40,705 nucleotides of DNA. Origin: an uncultured Lachnospiraceae bacterium (lineage in GTDB: Bacteria > Bacillota > Clostridia > Lachnospirales > Lachnospiraceae). Where the stretch lies: contig CANSTU010000025.1 in assembly GCA_947650005.1 (NCBI GenBank), positions 1 to 40,705 on the forward strand, given 5' to 3'. The notes under the pieces are model-generated. The model was not told the origin of the DNA, made no database searches, and was given only the letters and a program-made list of their open reading frames with translations. Below are positions 16,973 through 24,937 of this stretch, piece by piece. Position numbers and translations under genes: made by a program. Every line of letters starts with the position of its first letter. The stretch's first letter is position 1.

Positions 16973-17890
16973 TCACCGTTCTTTGGGCAGTCCTTCCATT
17001 GATTTTACGTGAACATCCACCTGCGGATAGGGAATCTCTATTCCATTTTCTTCAAAAGCATATTTGATTGCCTCCAGCATGTCCCATTTCACCGGCCAAT
17101 ACTCCCCTGTTCCCGTCCAGAAACGCGTCCCTAGCACCACGCTGCTGCTTCCCAGCTCATCCACATAGATCAGGTACTCTTTATCCTTACGAATTCGCTC
17201 TTCCTCCTGGATCAGCCGTTCCAGCACAGCCTTTGCCTGACGGATATCCGCACGGTAGGAGAGCCCCACCTTTAACTCCAGCCGCCTGCAATCCTCGTTG
17301 GTTACATTCGTAATGCTGGCATCCGCCAGGGGACCATTGGGCAGCAGGATAATCTTATTGTCCACCGTGGCCAGCCTGGTATAGAAAATCGTAATTTCCG
17401 TTACCGAACCCTCGTTTCCAAAGGCGGATTCCACGATATAATCCCCCACCCGGAACGGATGCAAAAGCATAATCATGATCCCGCCGATGCAGTTTTTCAG
17501 GCTGCCCTGGAAGGCTAGGCCCAACGTGGCTGTGGCCGTACCGAGCACGGTGGCTATGGTGGTAGCGTCAATTCCCAGACGGATGGCGAGCTGGAAGATC
17601 AGAAACGCGTACAGGCCCACCTTCACCGCCGAATCCAAAAACTGCTTCACTTCCTGGCTGGCATTGGCTCTTGCCAATGCGTTCCGGGTGAGCCTTCGCA
17701 AAAGAGCAATGATCCTGGCCCCGATCAGGAAAAAGACGATACAGAAAACCACCCGAATGAGTAGATCCAGCAAGGACTTGGGCGCAGCCCGCAAAAGCTG
17801 TTCCCCCAAGAACAATTCCTGGGGCTGCGTCGTATCACTGGCCAAGGCCCAGAGGCACGGATCATTGTAAAAGTGAATCAGTTCTCTCAT
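16973..17890 (-). CDS. Small-conductance mechanosensitive channel family protein (MscS)
   Basis: A 305-residue MscS-type channel that opens under membrane tension to release osmolytes. Two to three membrane helices occur (about residues 40-66, 85-105 and the pore helix). The pore-lining segment is ATVLGTATATLGLAFQGSLKNCIGGIMIMLLHPFRVGDYI, with the Ala/Gly pattern of TM3. A beta domain follows (GSVTEITIFYTRLATVDNKIILLPNGPL) and then the alpha/beta C-domain. The start overlaps the glgB stop as ATGA, so the two are co-translated. A link between glycogen metabolism and osmotic release is conceivable but unproven. Confidence 0.92.
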   Translation of the reverse strand: MRELIHFYNDPCLWALASDTTQPQELFLGEQLLRAAPKSLLDLLIRVVFCIVFFLIGARIIALLRRLTRNALARANASQEVKQFLDSAVKVGLYAFLIFQLAIRLGIDATTIATVLGTATATLGLAFQGSLKNCIGGIMIMLLHPFRVGDYIVESAFGNEGSVTEITIFYTRLATVDNKIILLPNGPLADASITNVTNEDCRRLELKVGLSYRADIRQAKAVLERLIQEEERIRKDKEYLIYVDELGSSSVVLGTRFWTGTGEYWPVKWDMLEAIKYAFEENGIEIPYPQVDVHVKSMEGLPKER

Positions 17891-20325
17891 TCCATCGTCC
17901 TTTTTCGCTGTTTCACTACCTTCACAGGCTTCTCATACTCCCCTTTCTCCGAGATCAGGGCATCTGTCTTAAATACCTTGTCCGCCAATTCTTCTTTCAA
18001 GGTCTTGGGAGCCGCCTTTTTCTTTCCTGTCGTTTTAGCCCCTTTTTTCTTTCTGGCCGCTTCTTTCGCCTTCTTTTCTTTCTCCGCCTGTTTTCTGGCG
18101 ATTTCCTTTAACTCTTCCTTTGTATAGGGCTGATAGGAGAAAATGCTCACGCTAAGGGGGGCCTGCATGATTTTAATGGAATAATCCCTACCGTCCCATG
18201 CCTCATTCCGCGCTGTCTTGACTCTGGGATTCACTCTTCCCTGGCCGCCGAAACGCTCTTCATCCGAATTCAGAATTTCTTTGTATTTTCCGTCGAAGGG
18301 TACGCCAATCTGGTGATTTTCCCGCGCCACATTCGCGAAGTTTAAGACCACCAGGAGCATTTCTTCCGTTTTCCCCGTTTTACGGACAAAGGTAATGGAG
18401 CAGTCGTTGGCGCTGATGCAGTCGATCCATTCAAAACCGTCCCAGCTGGTATCCTTCAGATAAAGGGCCGGCTGTTCCCGATAGAGGTGGTTTAATGCTT
18501 TAACAAATTCCTGGAGGCCCTTATGCTCCGTATGCTCCGTAAGGCCCCATTCCACCTCGCGTTCCTCGTTCCACTCGTCATATTCTCCAATATCCTGGCC
18601 CATGAAAAGGAGCTTTTTACCAGGATGGCACATCATATACCCGTAGCTGGCCTTCAGGTTGGCAAACTGCTCTTCCCTGCTGCCCGGCATCTTTCCGATC
18701 ATAGACGCCTTCCCATGCACCACCTCGTCGTGGGAAAGCACCAGCATAAACTGCTCGCTGTAAGTATAGATCATGCTAAAGGTGAGCGCATTGTGGCAGC
18801 CGGAACGGAAATAGGGATCCTGCCTGATATAGCTCAGGAAATCGTTCATCCATCCCATATTCCATTTCATATCAAAACCGAGTCCGCCCTCTTCCAGGCA
18901 GCCCGTCACCATGGGCCATGCGGTGGATTCCTCCGCAATGGAAAGAACGCCCTTATTCCGTTTGTGGATCATGCTGTTCACATGCTTCAGGAATTCCATG
19001 GCCTCCAGGTTCTGGTTCCCGCCATAGATATTTGCCACCCATTCCCCATCCTGTTTTCCATAATCCAGGTAAAGCATAGACGCCACCGCATCCATACGGA
19101 TTCCGTCAGCGTGGTATTGTTCGATCCAAAACAGGGCGTTGGCGATCAGATAATTGGATACCTGCGGTCTGCCGTAATTATAGATCAACGTGCCCCAATG
19201 AGGATGGCTGCCCTGACGCGGATCCAGATGCTCATACAGGCATGTCCCATCAAAAGAGGAAAGTCCTTGGGTATCCCTGGGGAAATGGGCAGGCACCCAA
19301 TCCAGGATTACACCGATCCCAGCCTTATGCATTTCATTCATGAAATACATGAAATCCTCCGGCGTTCCATATCTGGCCGTAGGCGCATAATAACCGATCA
19401 CCTGGTAGCCCCAGGAACCATCAAAGGGATGCTCCATCACCGGCATGAGCTCGATATGGGTGTATCCCATCTCTTTCACATAAGCGGCAACGGCAGGAGC
19501 CAGCTCCCGATAATTGCAATAGGCCCGCTCGTCCTCCGGGCGTTTGAAAGAGCCCAAATAGAGTTCATATACATTCACGGGTTCGCAGGTATAATCCGCC
19601 TTTTCCCGTTTCGCCAGCCATTCTTCGTCCTCCCATTCAAATCCTGTAATATCCCTGATCACGGATGCCGTATCCGGCCGCAGCTGCTGGCCGAAGGCAT
19701 AGGGATCCGCTTTAAGGTAAGTGAGCCCGCCCTTTGTTTTCAATTCATATTTATAGTTCTGCCCTTCCAGGCTGCCTGGAATAAAGAGTTCAAAAATACC
19801 GGAATCCCATAGCCTGCGCATCTGATGCACACGTCCGTCCCAGCGGTTGAAATCGCCCACCACGCTCACTCTAAGGGCATTAGGCGCCCACACCGCAAAG
19901 TGCACGCCCCTCACCCCATCCACGCTGCACACGTGGGCGCCGAGCATCCGATATGCCTCGTAATGAATCCCCGCGGCAAACAATTCGGTGTCTTTTTCCG
20001 TGATGATGGGAGTAAAACGATAGGGATCCCCCATCTCCTCTTCCACTCCCTCCGGCCAGGTGACGCGATAAGCATAATCCGGCGTTTCTTTTCCCGGGAT
20101 GAGGGCAGCGAAATAACCGGCTTCGTCCGCCAGCTCCATTTCAACCGTTTTCCCTGTCTCCTTCAAGAGCAGATCTACCTTTTCCGCCCCCGGCATGAAA
20201 ACCTGAAACAAGGTGGAATTTCCCGCCGTATGGGGGCCGAGAAGCCTGTGCGGGTTATCCTCCTCCGAATAGATCACTGCCTCGATCTCCGGCCAGTTCA
20301 TCAGCTTGTACAGCTTTTCTTTCAT
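17887..20325 (-). CDS. glgB: 1,4-alpha-glucan branching enzyme with Lys-rich C-terminal tail
   Basis: An 812-residue GH13 enzyme that forms alpha-1,6 branches in glycogen. It has an N-terminal carbohydrate-binding module (about 1-105), CBM48 (about 120-215; HFAVWAPNALRVSVVGDFNRWDG), the catalytic barrel (about 235-600; GYTHIELMPVMEHPFDGSWGYQ, DGIRMDAVASML nucleophile Asp, SIAEESTAWP acid Glu, VLSHDEVVHG), and the C-terminal beta domain. It then continues ~85 residues beyond the usual end into a Lys/Ala-rich, probably helical tail (KKGAKTTGKKKAAPKT). GAAAGGGG precedes the ATG. It is coupled to mscS. No other glycogen genes are in the window. Confidence 0.95.
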   Translation of the reverse strand: MKEKLYKLMNWPEIEAVIYSEEDNPHRLLGPHTAGNSTLFQVFMPGAEKVDLLLKETGKTVEMELADEAGYFAALIPGKETPDYAYRVTWPEGVEEEMGDPYRFTPIITEKDTELFAAGIHYEAYRMLGAHVCSVDGVRGVHFAVWAPNALRVSVVGDFNRWDGRVHQMRRLWDSGIFELFIPGSLEGQNYKYELKTKGGLTYLKADPYAFGQQLRPDTASVIRDITGFEWEDEEWLAKREKADYTCEPVNVYELYLGSFKRPEDERAYCNYRELAPAVAAYVKEMGYTHIELMPVMEHPFDGSWGYQVIGYYAPTARYGTPEDFMYFMNEMHKAGIGVILDWVPAHFPRDTQGLSSFDGTCLYEHLDPRQGSHPHWGTLIYNYGRPQVSNYLIANALFWIEQYHADGIRMDAVASMLYLDYGKQDGEWVANIYGGNQNLEAMEFLKHVNSMIHKRNKGVLSIAEESTAWPMVTGCLEEGGLGFDMKWNMGWMNDFLSYIRQDPYFRSGCHNALTFSMIYTYSEQFMLVLSHDEVVHGKASMIGKMPGSREEQFANLKASYGYMMCHPGKKLLFMGQDIGEYDEWNEEREVEWGLTEHTEHKGLQEFVKALNHLYREQPALYLKDTSWDGFEWIDCISANDCSITFVRKTGKTEEMLLVVLNFANVARENHQIGVPFDGKYKEILNSDEERFGGQGRVNPRVKTARNEAWDGRDYSIKIMQAPLSVSIFSYQPYTKEELKEIARKQAEKEKKAKEAARKKKGAKTTGKKKAAPKTLKEELADKVFKTDALISEKGEYEKPVKVVKQRKRTME

Positions 20326-20370
20326 AGCCTTTCCCCTTTCTTTTTATGCTTATACCCTCTGCATATTGAA

Positions 20371-20428
20371 GGCTATGCGTGCGATATGCCGCCAATAAAG
20401 TAACCCTCCGCATGTCGCAGACATAGCT
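20371..20428. repeat. Imperfect palindrome between the DUF1015 gene and glgB
   Basis: The stretch from 20371 (GGCTATGCG...) and the one ending at 20428 are inverse copies sharing the pattern GCTATG-NN-TGCGA-N-ATGC (16 of 20 positions) around a 17-base AT-rich loop. It lies ~45 bp upstream of the glgB start. Role unknown. A second hairpin (GCAGGCA/TGCCTGC, 20473-20499) follows the DUF1015 stop codon but has no U-tract. Confidence 0.5.
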
Positions 20429-20506
20429 TGCGATACTAATGCCAATCTATCATCCATATTGCCTTCATCGGTGCAGGCAGGTCCTTTACCCATGCCTGCG
20501 TCCTGT

Positions 20507-21769
20507 CTATCCGCAAAAACCGTCCGGCTGCAACAGGCTGTGAAGAAAAAGGCCGCTTCGCAGTTTCGGTTCAAACCATGTGGACTTCGGCGGCATCAGC
20601 AACCCTGCGTCTGCCACAGCAAACAACTCCTCAATGGATGTGGGATACAAAGAAAAAGCAACAACACAGTCTTCATGGCACCTGCGCTCCAGCTCTCCAA
20701 GGCCCCTGATCCCACCTACAAAATCTATCCGCTGATCCGTTTTCGGATCTTGGATCCCTAAAATCGGATCCAGCAGATTTCGCTGCAGGATCGACACATC
20801 CAAGGCCTCCACCACTGAAAGGCCATCCAAAGGAATCCCTTCTCTCCAACTCAGACGATACCATTTACCTGACAGATACATTCCAAATGTACCTCTTTTT
20901 TCCGGCCGGAACGCTTCATCCATTGTCTCCACCTGAAAAGACTGTCCAACCCTATTTAAAAATTCCTGTTCCGTCAGGCCGCCCAAATCCTTGACCACAC
21001 GATCATAGGCCATGATCAACAATTCCTCATCCGGAAAAAGTACGGATAAAATCCCCTCACAGGCCTCCTCATCCAGGCCGCCCGCCTCTCCAAAACGGCG
21101 CGCCAGAGCCACTCGGACCGCTGAGGCACAACGATGATGCCCGTCCGCTATATAGACCGCTGGCACCAGGGCAAATTCCTCCCGCAGGCAGACGATGTCA
21201 GCTTCCTCGCTGATCACCCATACCCGATGAACCACTCCATCCGGAGTGACGAAATCGCAGACCGGCTTTTCTTCCCGGTACCGGGCTATTATCTCATGGA
21301 TCCTAGCCCGTGCGCGATAGGCTAAAAAAATGGGCCCAGTCTGGGCAGCGCACGCCTCTATATGGCGTACCCTGTCCTCCTCCTTGTCCTGCCTGGTATT
21401 CTCATGTTTCCTGATCACACCCTGCAGATAATCTTCCACGCGGGCGCAGCCCACAATCCCAGTCTGTCTGCGTCCCTGCATTTCCAGCTCATAAATATAA
21501 TAAGAAGGAGCCTCATCCCGAATAAAAACGCCGTCTCTCACCCGATCTGCCAGAAGGGCGGCCGCTTTCTTATATACCGCTTCCCCATGGGGATCCGCCG
21601 TCTCCTCAAGCTGCGTTTCAGCCCTGTCAATGGCTAGAAAAGAGAGCGGATGCCTTACCACCTCTTTCCTTGCTTCTTCGCTGCTATAAACATCATAGGG
21701 CAGCGCCGCGACCTGCTCCTCCAGACCTTTTGCAGGCCTATAAGCCAAAAACGGCCTTATATCAGCCAT
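20507..21769 (-). CDS. DUF1015 family protein
   Basis: A 420-residue soluble protein of the DUF1015 family, of unknown biochemical function. Recognisable stretches are the N-terminal IRPFLAYRP, LPYDVYSSEEAR, HPLSFLAIDRAE, the central VIRKHENTRQDKEEDR, YIADGHHRCASAV, and a late PPKSTWFEPKLRSGLF. In Clostridia this gene often sits with serA/serC, and here it is ~3.2 kb from them with rqcH and an XRE gene between. GGAGGAAGG precedes the ATG. Its 131-nt leader has a promoter, a terminator-like hairpin and a GCCG/CGGC hairpin next to the ribosome binding site, so conditional expression is likely. Confidence 0.88.
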   Translation of the reverse strand: MADIRPFLAYRPAKGLEEQVAALPYDVYSSEEARKEVVRHPLSFLAIDRAETQLEETADPHGEAVYKKAAALLADRVRDGVFIRDEAPSYYIYELEMQGRRQTGIVGCARVEDYLQGVIRKHENTRQDKEEDRVRHIEACAAQTGPIFLAYRARARIHEIIARYREEKPVCDFVTPDGVVHRVWVISEEADIVCLREEFALVPAVYIADGHHRCASAVRVALARRFGEAGGLDEEACEGILSVLFPDEELLIMAYDRVVKDLGGLTEQEFLNRVGQSFQVETMDEAFRPEKRGTFGMYLSGKWYRLSWREGIPLDGLSVVEALDVSILQRNLLDPILGIQDPKTDQRIDFVGGIRGLGELERRCHEDCVVAFSLYPTSIEELFAVADAGLLMPPKSTWFEPKLRSGLFLHSLLQPDGFCG

Positions 21770-21784
21770 CCTTCCTCCAATTCT

Positions 21785-21801
21785 GCCGCCCCTATGACGG
21801 C
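21785..21801 (-). promoter_or_regulatory. Leader hairpin directly upstream of the DUF1015 ribosome binding site
   Basis: In mRNA sense GCCG, a nine-base loop and CGGC are followed by AGAATTGGAGGAAGG and ATG. Same arrangement as before serC, ilvB, yajC and lgt. Confidence 0.5.
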
Positions 21802-21827
21802 TTCTCCTTTATCTCTATCCGATATAC

Positions 21828-21889
21828 AAAAAAGGCTGCCGGGTTCACGCTGCTTTTCCGAAAGGAAGCACATGGAATCGCGGGCAGTC
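21828..21889 (-). promoter_or_regulatory. Terminator-like attenuator in the DUF1015 leader
   Basis: Between promoter and gene, GACTGCC (21883-21889) pairs with GGCAGCC (21834-21840) with one mismatch; an inner stem GCTTCC/GGAAAAGC stacks above it, and six U follow immediately (21828-21833). This looks like an intrinsic terminator ~12 nt into the transcript, so transcription attenuation is possible. No known riboswitch aptamer fits the short 5' segment. Confidence 0.5.
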
Positions 21890-21907
21890 ATAAAATCTCT
21901 ATTTTTA

Positions 21908-21936
21908 AGTATACATTCTGACTACAGCGCTGTCAA
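21908..21936 (-). promoter_or_regulatory. Strong sigma-A promoter of the DUF1015 gene
   Basis: Consensus TTGACA (-35, 21931-21936) and TATACT (-10, 21908-21913) with a 17-bp spacer on the minus strand. The start site would be near 21901. Confidence 0.8.
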
Positions 21937-21964
21937 TCCCGGCCCATAGGGAAATATGGAGGCG

Positions 21965-22258
21965 GGCTGGAACGAGAGGCAGAGACGTATCGGGCACAGG
22001 GCGCTCTGGCACGGATGGCTTCTTGTTTGGGAAAACCACTTCGACTTTGGGTAGCATCTAAGAGGAGGCGGCCCCCGCTTCGGACATCTCGTAGGGGGCT
22101 AAACTCCTCGCTGCGCTCGTCAGACAACGCCCCCTACGAGATGAAGCGGGTTTCGCCTTCTCTAAGATGCTACACCAAAGTCTCAGATGTTTTCCCAAAC
22201 AAGAAGCCATCCGTGCCAGAGCGCCCTGTGCCCGATACGTCCCTGCCTCCTTCCCAGC
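21965..22258. repeat. Long (~294 bp) near-palindromic element, intergenic
   Basis: Two arms of ~130 bp face each other around a ~29-base centre (22100-22128). The outermost ~50 bp (from GAGGCAGAGACG at 21976 to CTTCTT at 22024) match the right arm (22199-22250) with one difference. The inner part is diverged with small gaps but again identical at CATCTCGTAGGGGGC. No reading frame in it looks coding. As RNA it would be a very long hairpin. It could be a non-autonomous mobile element (MITE-like) or a repeat-derived RNA. It lies between the outward-facing promoters of the DUF1015 gene and rqcH in a 656-bp gene-free stretch. Confidence 0.88.
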
Positions 22259-22303
22259 GTCCCCTTTCGCAATCTCCCCCACCCCAAGAGCTCCGACAGC
22301 CCC

Positions 22304-22332
22304 TTGCCGCTCTCCTTCCCGTATGGTATGAT
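22304..22332 (+). promoter_or_regulatory. Promoter of rqcH
   Basis: TTGCCG (-35, 22304-22309) and TATGAT (-10, 22327-22332) are 17 bp apart. The ~87-nt leader ends in a CCGGCAG/CTGCGG hairpin just before the AAAGG ribosome binding site. Confidence 0.65.
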
Positions 22333-22425
22333 GAATTCGCATCGTAAAATCCCCAGGACAGGGCACCATTCCCGGCTCACAGCGAATGTACGGCCGGCAG
22401 AATCCCCTGCGGAAAGGTTGTGAAT

Positions 22426-24174
22426 ATGGCTTTTGACGGAATTACTATAGCAAGTATACGGCAGGAACTGTCCGAACGCCTCACGGGAGGCCGTATCTAT
22501 AAGATCGCTCAGCCGGAGCCGGACGAACTGCTTATCACCATAAAGAATAACGGCGGGCAGCACCGGATTACGCTTTCCGCCTCCGCGTCCCTGCCCCTCG
22601 TCTACCTGACGGATAAAAACAAGCCCAGCCCGATGACCGCGCCCAATTTCTGCATGCTTCTGCGTAAGCACATCCAGAACGGCAAGATTATTCATATCAC
22701 TCAGCCGGGCATGGAACGGATTCTGAATTTCGAGATCGAGCATTTGGACGAAATGGGGGATCTGTGCCGTAAGATGCTGATCGTAGAACTGATGGGAAAG
22801 CACAGCAATATTATTTTCTGTGATGCATCAGGCGTCATCATCGATTCCATTAAACACATTTCCGGTCTAGTGAGTTCCGTACGTGAGGTGCTTCCCGGGA
22901 AAGAATATTTCATCCCCTCCATCCAGGATAAGCTCAATCCTTTGGAGGTTACGGGTGAGGATTTCATGCAGCGCGTTTTTTCCGGGGGCCAGCCCTGTTT
23001 TAAGGCGCTCTATTCCTCTTTCACGGGACTTTCTCCTGCCATCGCCCATGAAATTTGTTATCGTGCCGGAATCGATTCCGGCCTGTCTACAGCGGCCCTT
23101 GGGGAAGCACAGCGTCAGACACTTTTTCAGGCCTTTAGCGGTTTGATGGATGCGGTTCGGACAGGGCTTTTTAACCCTTGCATCGTCTATGAATCCGCCG
23201 GAAACGCCTTCGTACCGGCAGAATACGCGGCCTTACCTCTCACTTCCTACCCTGAGAAGCGTAGGAAACCCTATGGTTCCATTTCCATCCTCCTGGAGGA
23301 TTATTATGCGGAGAAAAATATTCTCACCAGAATTCGTCAGCGTTCTGCCGATCTGCGCCGTATTGTTTCCACTGCATTGGAACGGAATGTCAAAAAATAC
23401 GATCTTCAGATCAAACAAATGCGGGATACGGAGAAAAGGGACAAATATCGGATCTATGGAGAACTGCTGAATACCTATGGATACGGCGTTTCACCCGGAG
23501 CGCGTTCTATGGAAGCTTTGAATTATTATACGGACGAGACCGTCACCATCCCGTTGGATCCCCTGCTTACTCCCGGGGAAAATGCAAAAAAATATTTTGA
23601 GAAATATAATAAACAAAAAAGGACGTTTGAAGCCCTTTCCCAGCTTACCCAGGACACAAAGGCCGAAATCCTTCATTTGGAATCCATCGTCAATTCTCTG
23701 GATATTGCCCAAAAGGAAGAGGATCTCATCCAAATTCGGGAGGAACTCATTGAAAGCGGCTACATCCGTAGAAAAGGCGGCACGAAAAAAGCCAAAATCA
23801 CCAGTCGTCCCTTCCACTATACCAGCCCTGACGGCTATGATATCTATGTGGGGAAAAATAACTATCAAAACGAGGAGCTCACCTTTCGCTTCGCTTCCGG
23901 CAATGACTGGTGGTTCCATGCCAAGGGAATCCCCGGCTCCCATGTGGTGCTGAAGTCCAAGGGTGAAGAGCCGCCCGTCAGCGCCTTTGAAGATGCGGCC
24001 AGGCTGGCAGCGCACTATTCTAAGGGGCGGGGGCTGGAAAAGGTGGAGATCGATTACACAGAAAAGAAGAACGTAAAAAAACCCGGCGGTGGAAAGCCAG
24101 GGTTCGTCGTATACTATACCAATTATTCTATGATGATCGATTCCGATATCAGCCGCCTTACGCCGACAGAGTAA
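22426..24174 (+). CDS. rqcH: RqcH / NFACT family ribosome-quality-control protein (FbpA-like)
   Basis: A 582-residue NFACT protein, the bacterial homologue of Rqc2/NEMF. It binds stalled 50S subunits and adds alanine tails to nascent chains. Members were formerly called fibronectin-binding proteins. Domains: NFACT-N (about 1-200; FDGITIASIRQELSERLTGGRI, PSPMTAPNFCMLLRKHI, then GMERIL, the acidic-Arg pair), helix-hairpin region (about 210-270), coiled coil (about 285-420), and NFACT-R (about 455-560; FHYTSPDGYDIYVGKNN, DWWFHAKGIPGSHVVL). The ATG at 22426 has AAAGG eight bases upstream. It has its own promoter and terminator. Confidence 0.94.
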   Translation: MAFDGITIASIRQELSERLTGGRIYKIAQPEPDELLITIKNNGGQHRITLSASASLPLVYLTDKNKPSPMTAPNFCMLLRKHIQNGKIIHITQPGMERILNFEIEHLDEMGDLCRKMLIVELMGKHSNIIFCDASGVIIDSIKHISGLVSSVREVLPGKEYFIPSIQDKLNPLEVTGEDFMQRVFSGGQPCFKALYSSFTGLSPAIAHEICYRAGIDSGLSTAALGEAQRQTLFQAFSGLMDAVRTGLFNPCIVYESAGNAFVPAEYAALPLTSYPEKRRKPYGSISILLEDYYAEKNILTRIRQRSADLRRIVSTALERNVKKYDLQIKQMRDTEKRDKYRIYGELLNTYGYGVSPGARSMEALNYYTDETVTIPLDPLLTPGENAKKYFEKYNKQKRTFEALSQLTQDTKAEILHLESIVNSLDIAQKEEDLIQIREELIESGYIRRKGGTKKAKITSRPFHYTSPDGYDIYVGKNNYQNEELTFRFASGNDWWFHAKGIPGSHVVLKSKGEEPPVSAFEDAARLAAHYSKGRGLEKVEIDYTEKKNVKKPGGGKPGFVVYYTNYSMMIDSDISRLTPTE

Positions 24175-24267
24175 CAATCCGCAATCCCTCCGTTCGGGTA
24201 GAAGAGATGCTCTCACTGCACAGGCCATACGACGTATGCAGGCACTTCACGCGCCCCTGCGCATATC

Positions 24268-24300
24268 AAAAGCCCGGCCGACTCAAACGGCAGGGCTTTT
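24268..24300 (+). terminator. Bidirectional terminator after rqcH
   Basis: AAAAGCCC and GGGCTTTT flank an inner GCCG/CGGC stem with a seven-base loop, followed by GGTTT on the plus strand. It can also serve the convergent XRE gene on the minus strand. Confidence 0.85.
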
Positions 24301-24328
24301 GGTTTATGGTTCTTACGAAAAGCGCTTT

Positions 24329-24592
24329 TTATTTTTCTTTCCTGATTCGCCCCAATTTTCGGTTCCTGTCAGCTCCTGGATAGTTCTTTTCTTTTGTTCG
24401 TCCCAGAAGATAGTCGGCTGATACATTATAATAATCACATAGAAGAGGAAGGTATCGAACCGGCATAGCATTCTGTCCACGTTCATATCGTGAATAGACC
24501 CTCTGGTCAATATTCAGAAAATCTGCAACTTCTCTCTGTTTTACATCGTTATCTTCACGCAGCCCGCGCATGATTACCACATAATCCGCCAT
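24329..24592 (-). CDS. XRE-family helix-turn-helix regulator
   Basis: An 87-residue DNA-binding protein with an N-terminal Cro/CI-type HTH (about 5-60; LREDNDVKQREVADFLNIDQRVYSRYERGQNAMPVRYLPLLCDYYNVSADYLLGR) and a short basic tail (RNRKLGRIRKEK). No dimerisation or sensor domain is present. The start is uncertain. The ATG at 24592 gives the usual HTH length but has a poor ribosome binding site; in-frame codons continue upstream to 24694. A near-perfect 18-bp palindrome ~155 bp upstream could be its operator. It sits between rqcH and serA and could regulate either or itself. Confidence 0.8.
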   Translation of the reverse strand: MADYVVIMRGLREDNDVKQREVADFLNIDQRVYSRYERGQNAMPVRYLPLLCDYYNVSADYLLGRTKEKNYPGADRNRKLGRIRKEK

Positions 24593-24747
24593 TTTTCGCA
24601 CACCGCCACACCAAAATTTTCCAACCTTCTTTCCGTGTAGTCTATCACAGTTTTCCAGACTGCCTTCGCTTTTTCCACACAACTGTAGTAACATTTTATA
24701 CCAGATTTTGCCATGATTCTACAGACCGGTGAAATAGTCCGAAAAGC

Positions 24748-24765
24748 TGTGTCATATATGGCACA
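24748..24765. promoter_or_regulatory. 18-bp palindrome, candidate operator
   Basis: TGTGTCATATATGGCACA is a palindrome apart from one non-pairing position in each half. It lies between the serA end and the XRE start, and is a plausible site for that regulator. This is inference from position only. Confidence 0.4.
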
Positions 24766-24818
24766 AAGTGTGGCAATTTAGCCCAGGAAGCCGGCTGTTA
24801 GCGGAGAATTGCCGGTGA

Positions 24819-24926
24819 TAAAAAAGAGACTGCTGCAATTTGACAGTACCGCAATAGATCGCTAGACATCCATGATAATCATGCGCTCTATTGTCCAAAC
24901 TGCCATTTTTGCAACAGTCTCTTTTT
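24819..24926 (-). terminator. Long (~108 bp) palindrome downstream of serA, terminator-like
   Basis: The ends AAAAAGAGACTG and CAGTCTCTTTTT are perfectly complementary (12 bp). Inside, TGCAA/TTGCA, CAGT/ACTG, AATAGA/TCTATT and CGC/GCG continue the pairing to a small apical ATGAT/ATCAT. It begins 12 bp after the serA stop codon and ends in a T-run on either strand, so it can terminate serCA. Its size and near-complete palindromy exceed a standard terminator and suggest a mobile-repeat origin. Confidence 0.7.
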
Positions 24927-24937
24927 GCCCGTCCAGG

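Noticed and set aside
18523-19812. Long open frame (429 codons) on the plus strand opposite glgB
   Set aside because: It lies wholly antisense to a gene with every GH13 motif; its translation resembles no family and it lacks a ribosome binding site.
22183-22803. 206-codon minus-strand frame covering part of the long palindrome and the start of rqcH
   Set aside because: It is antisense to the conserved NFACT-N region and otherwise encodes palindrome sequence.
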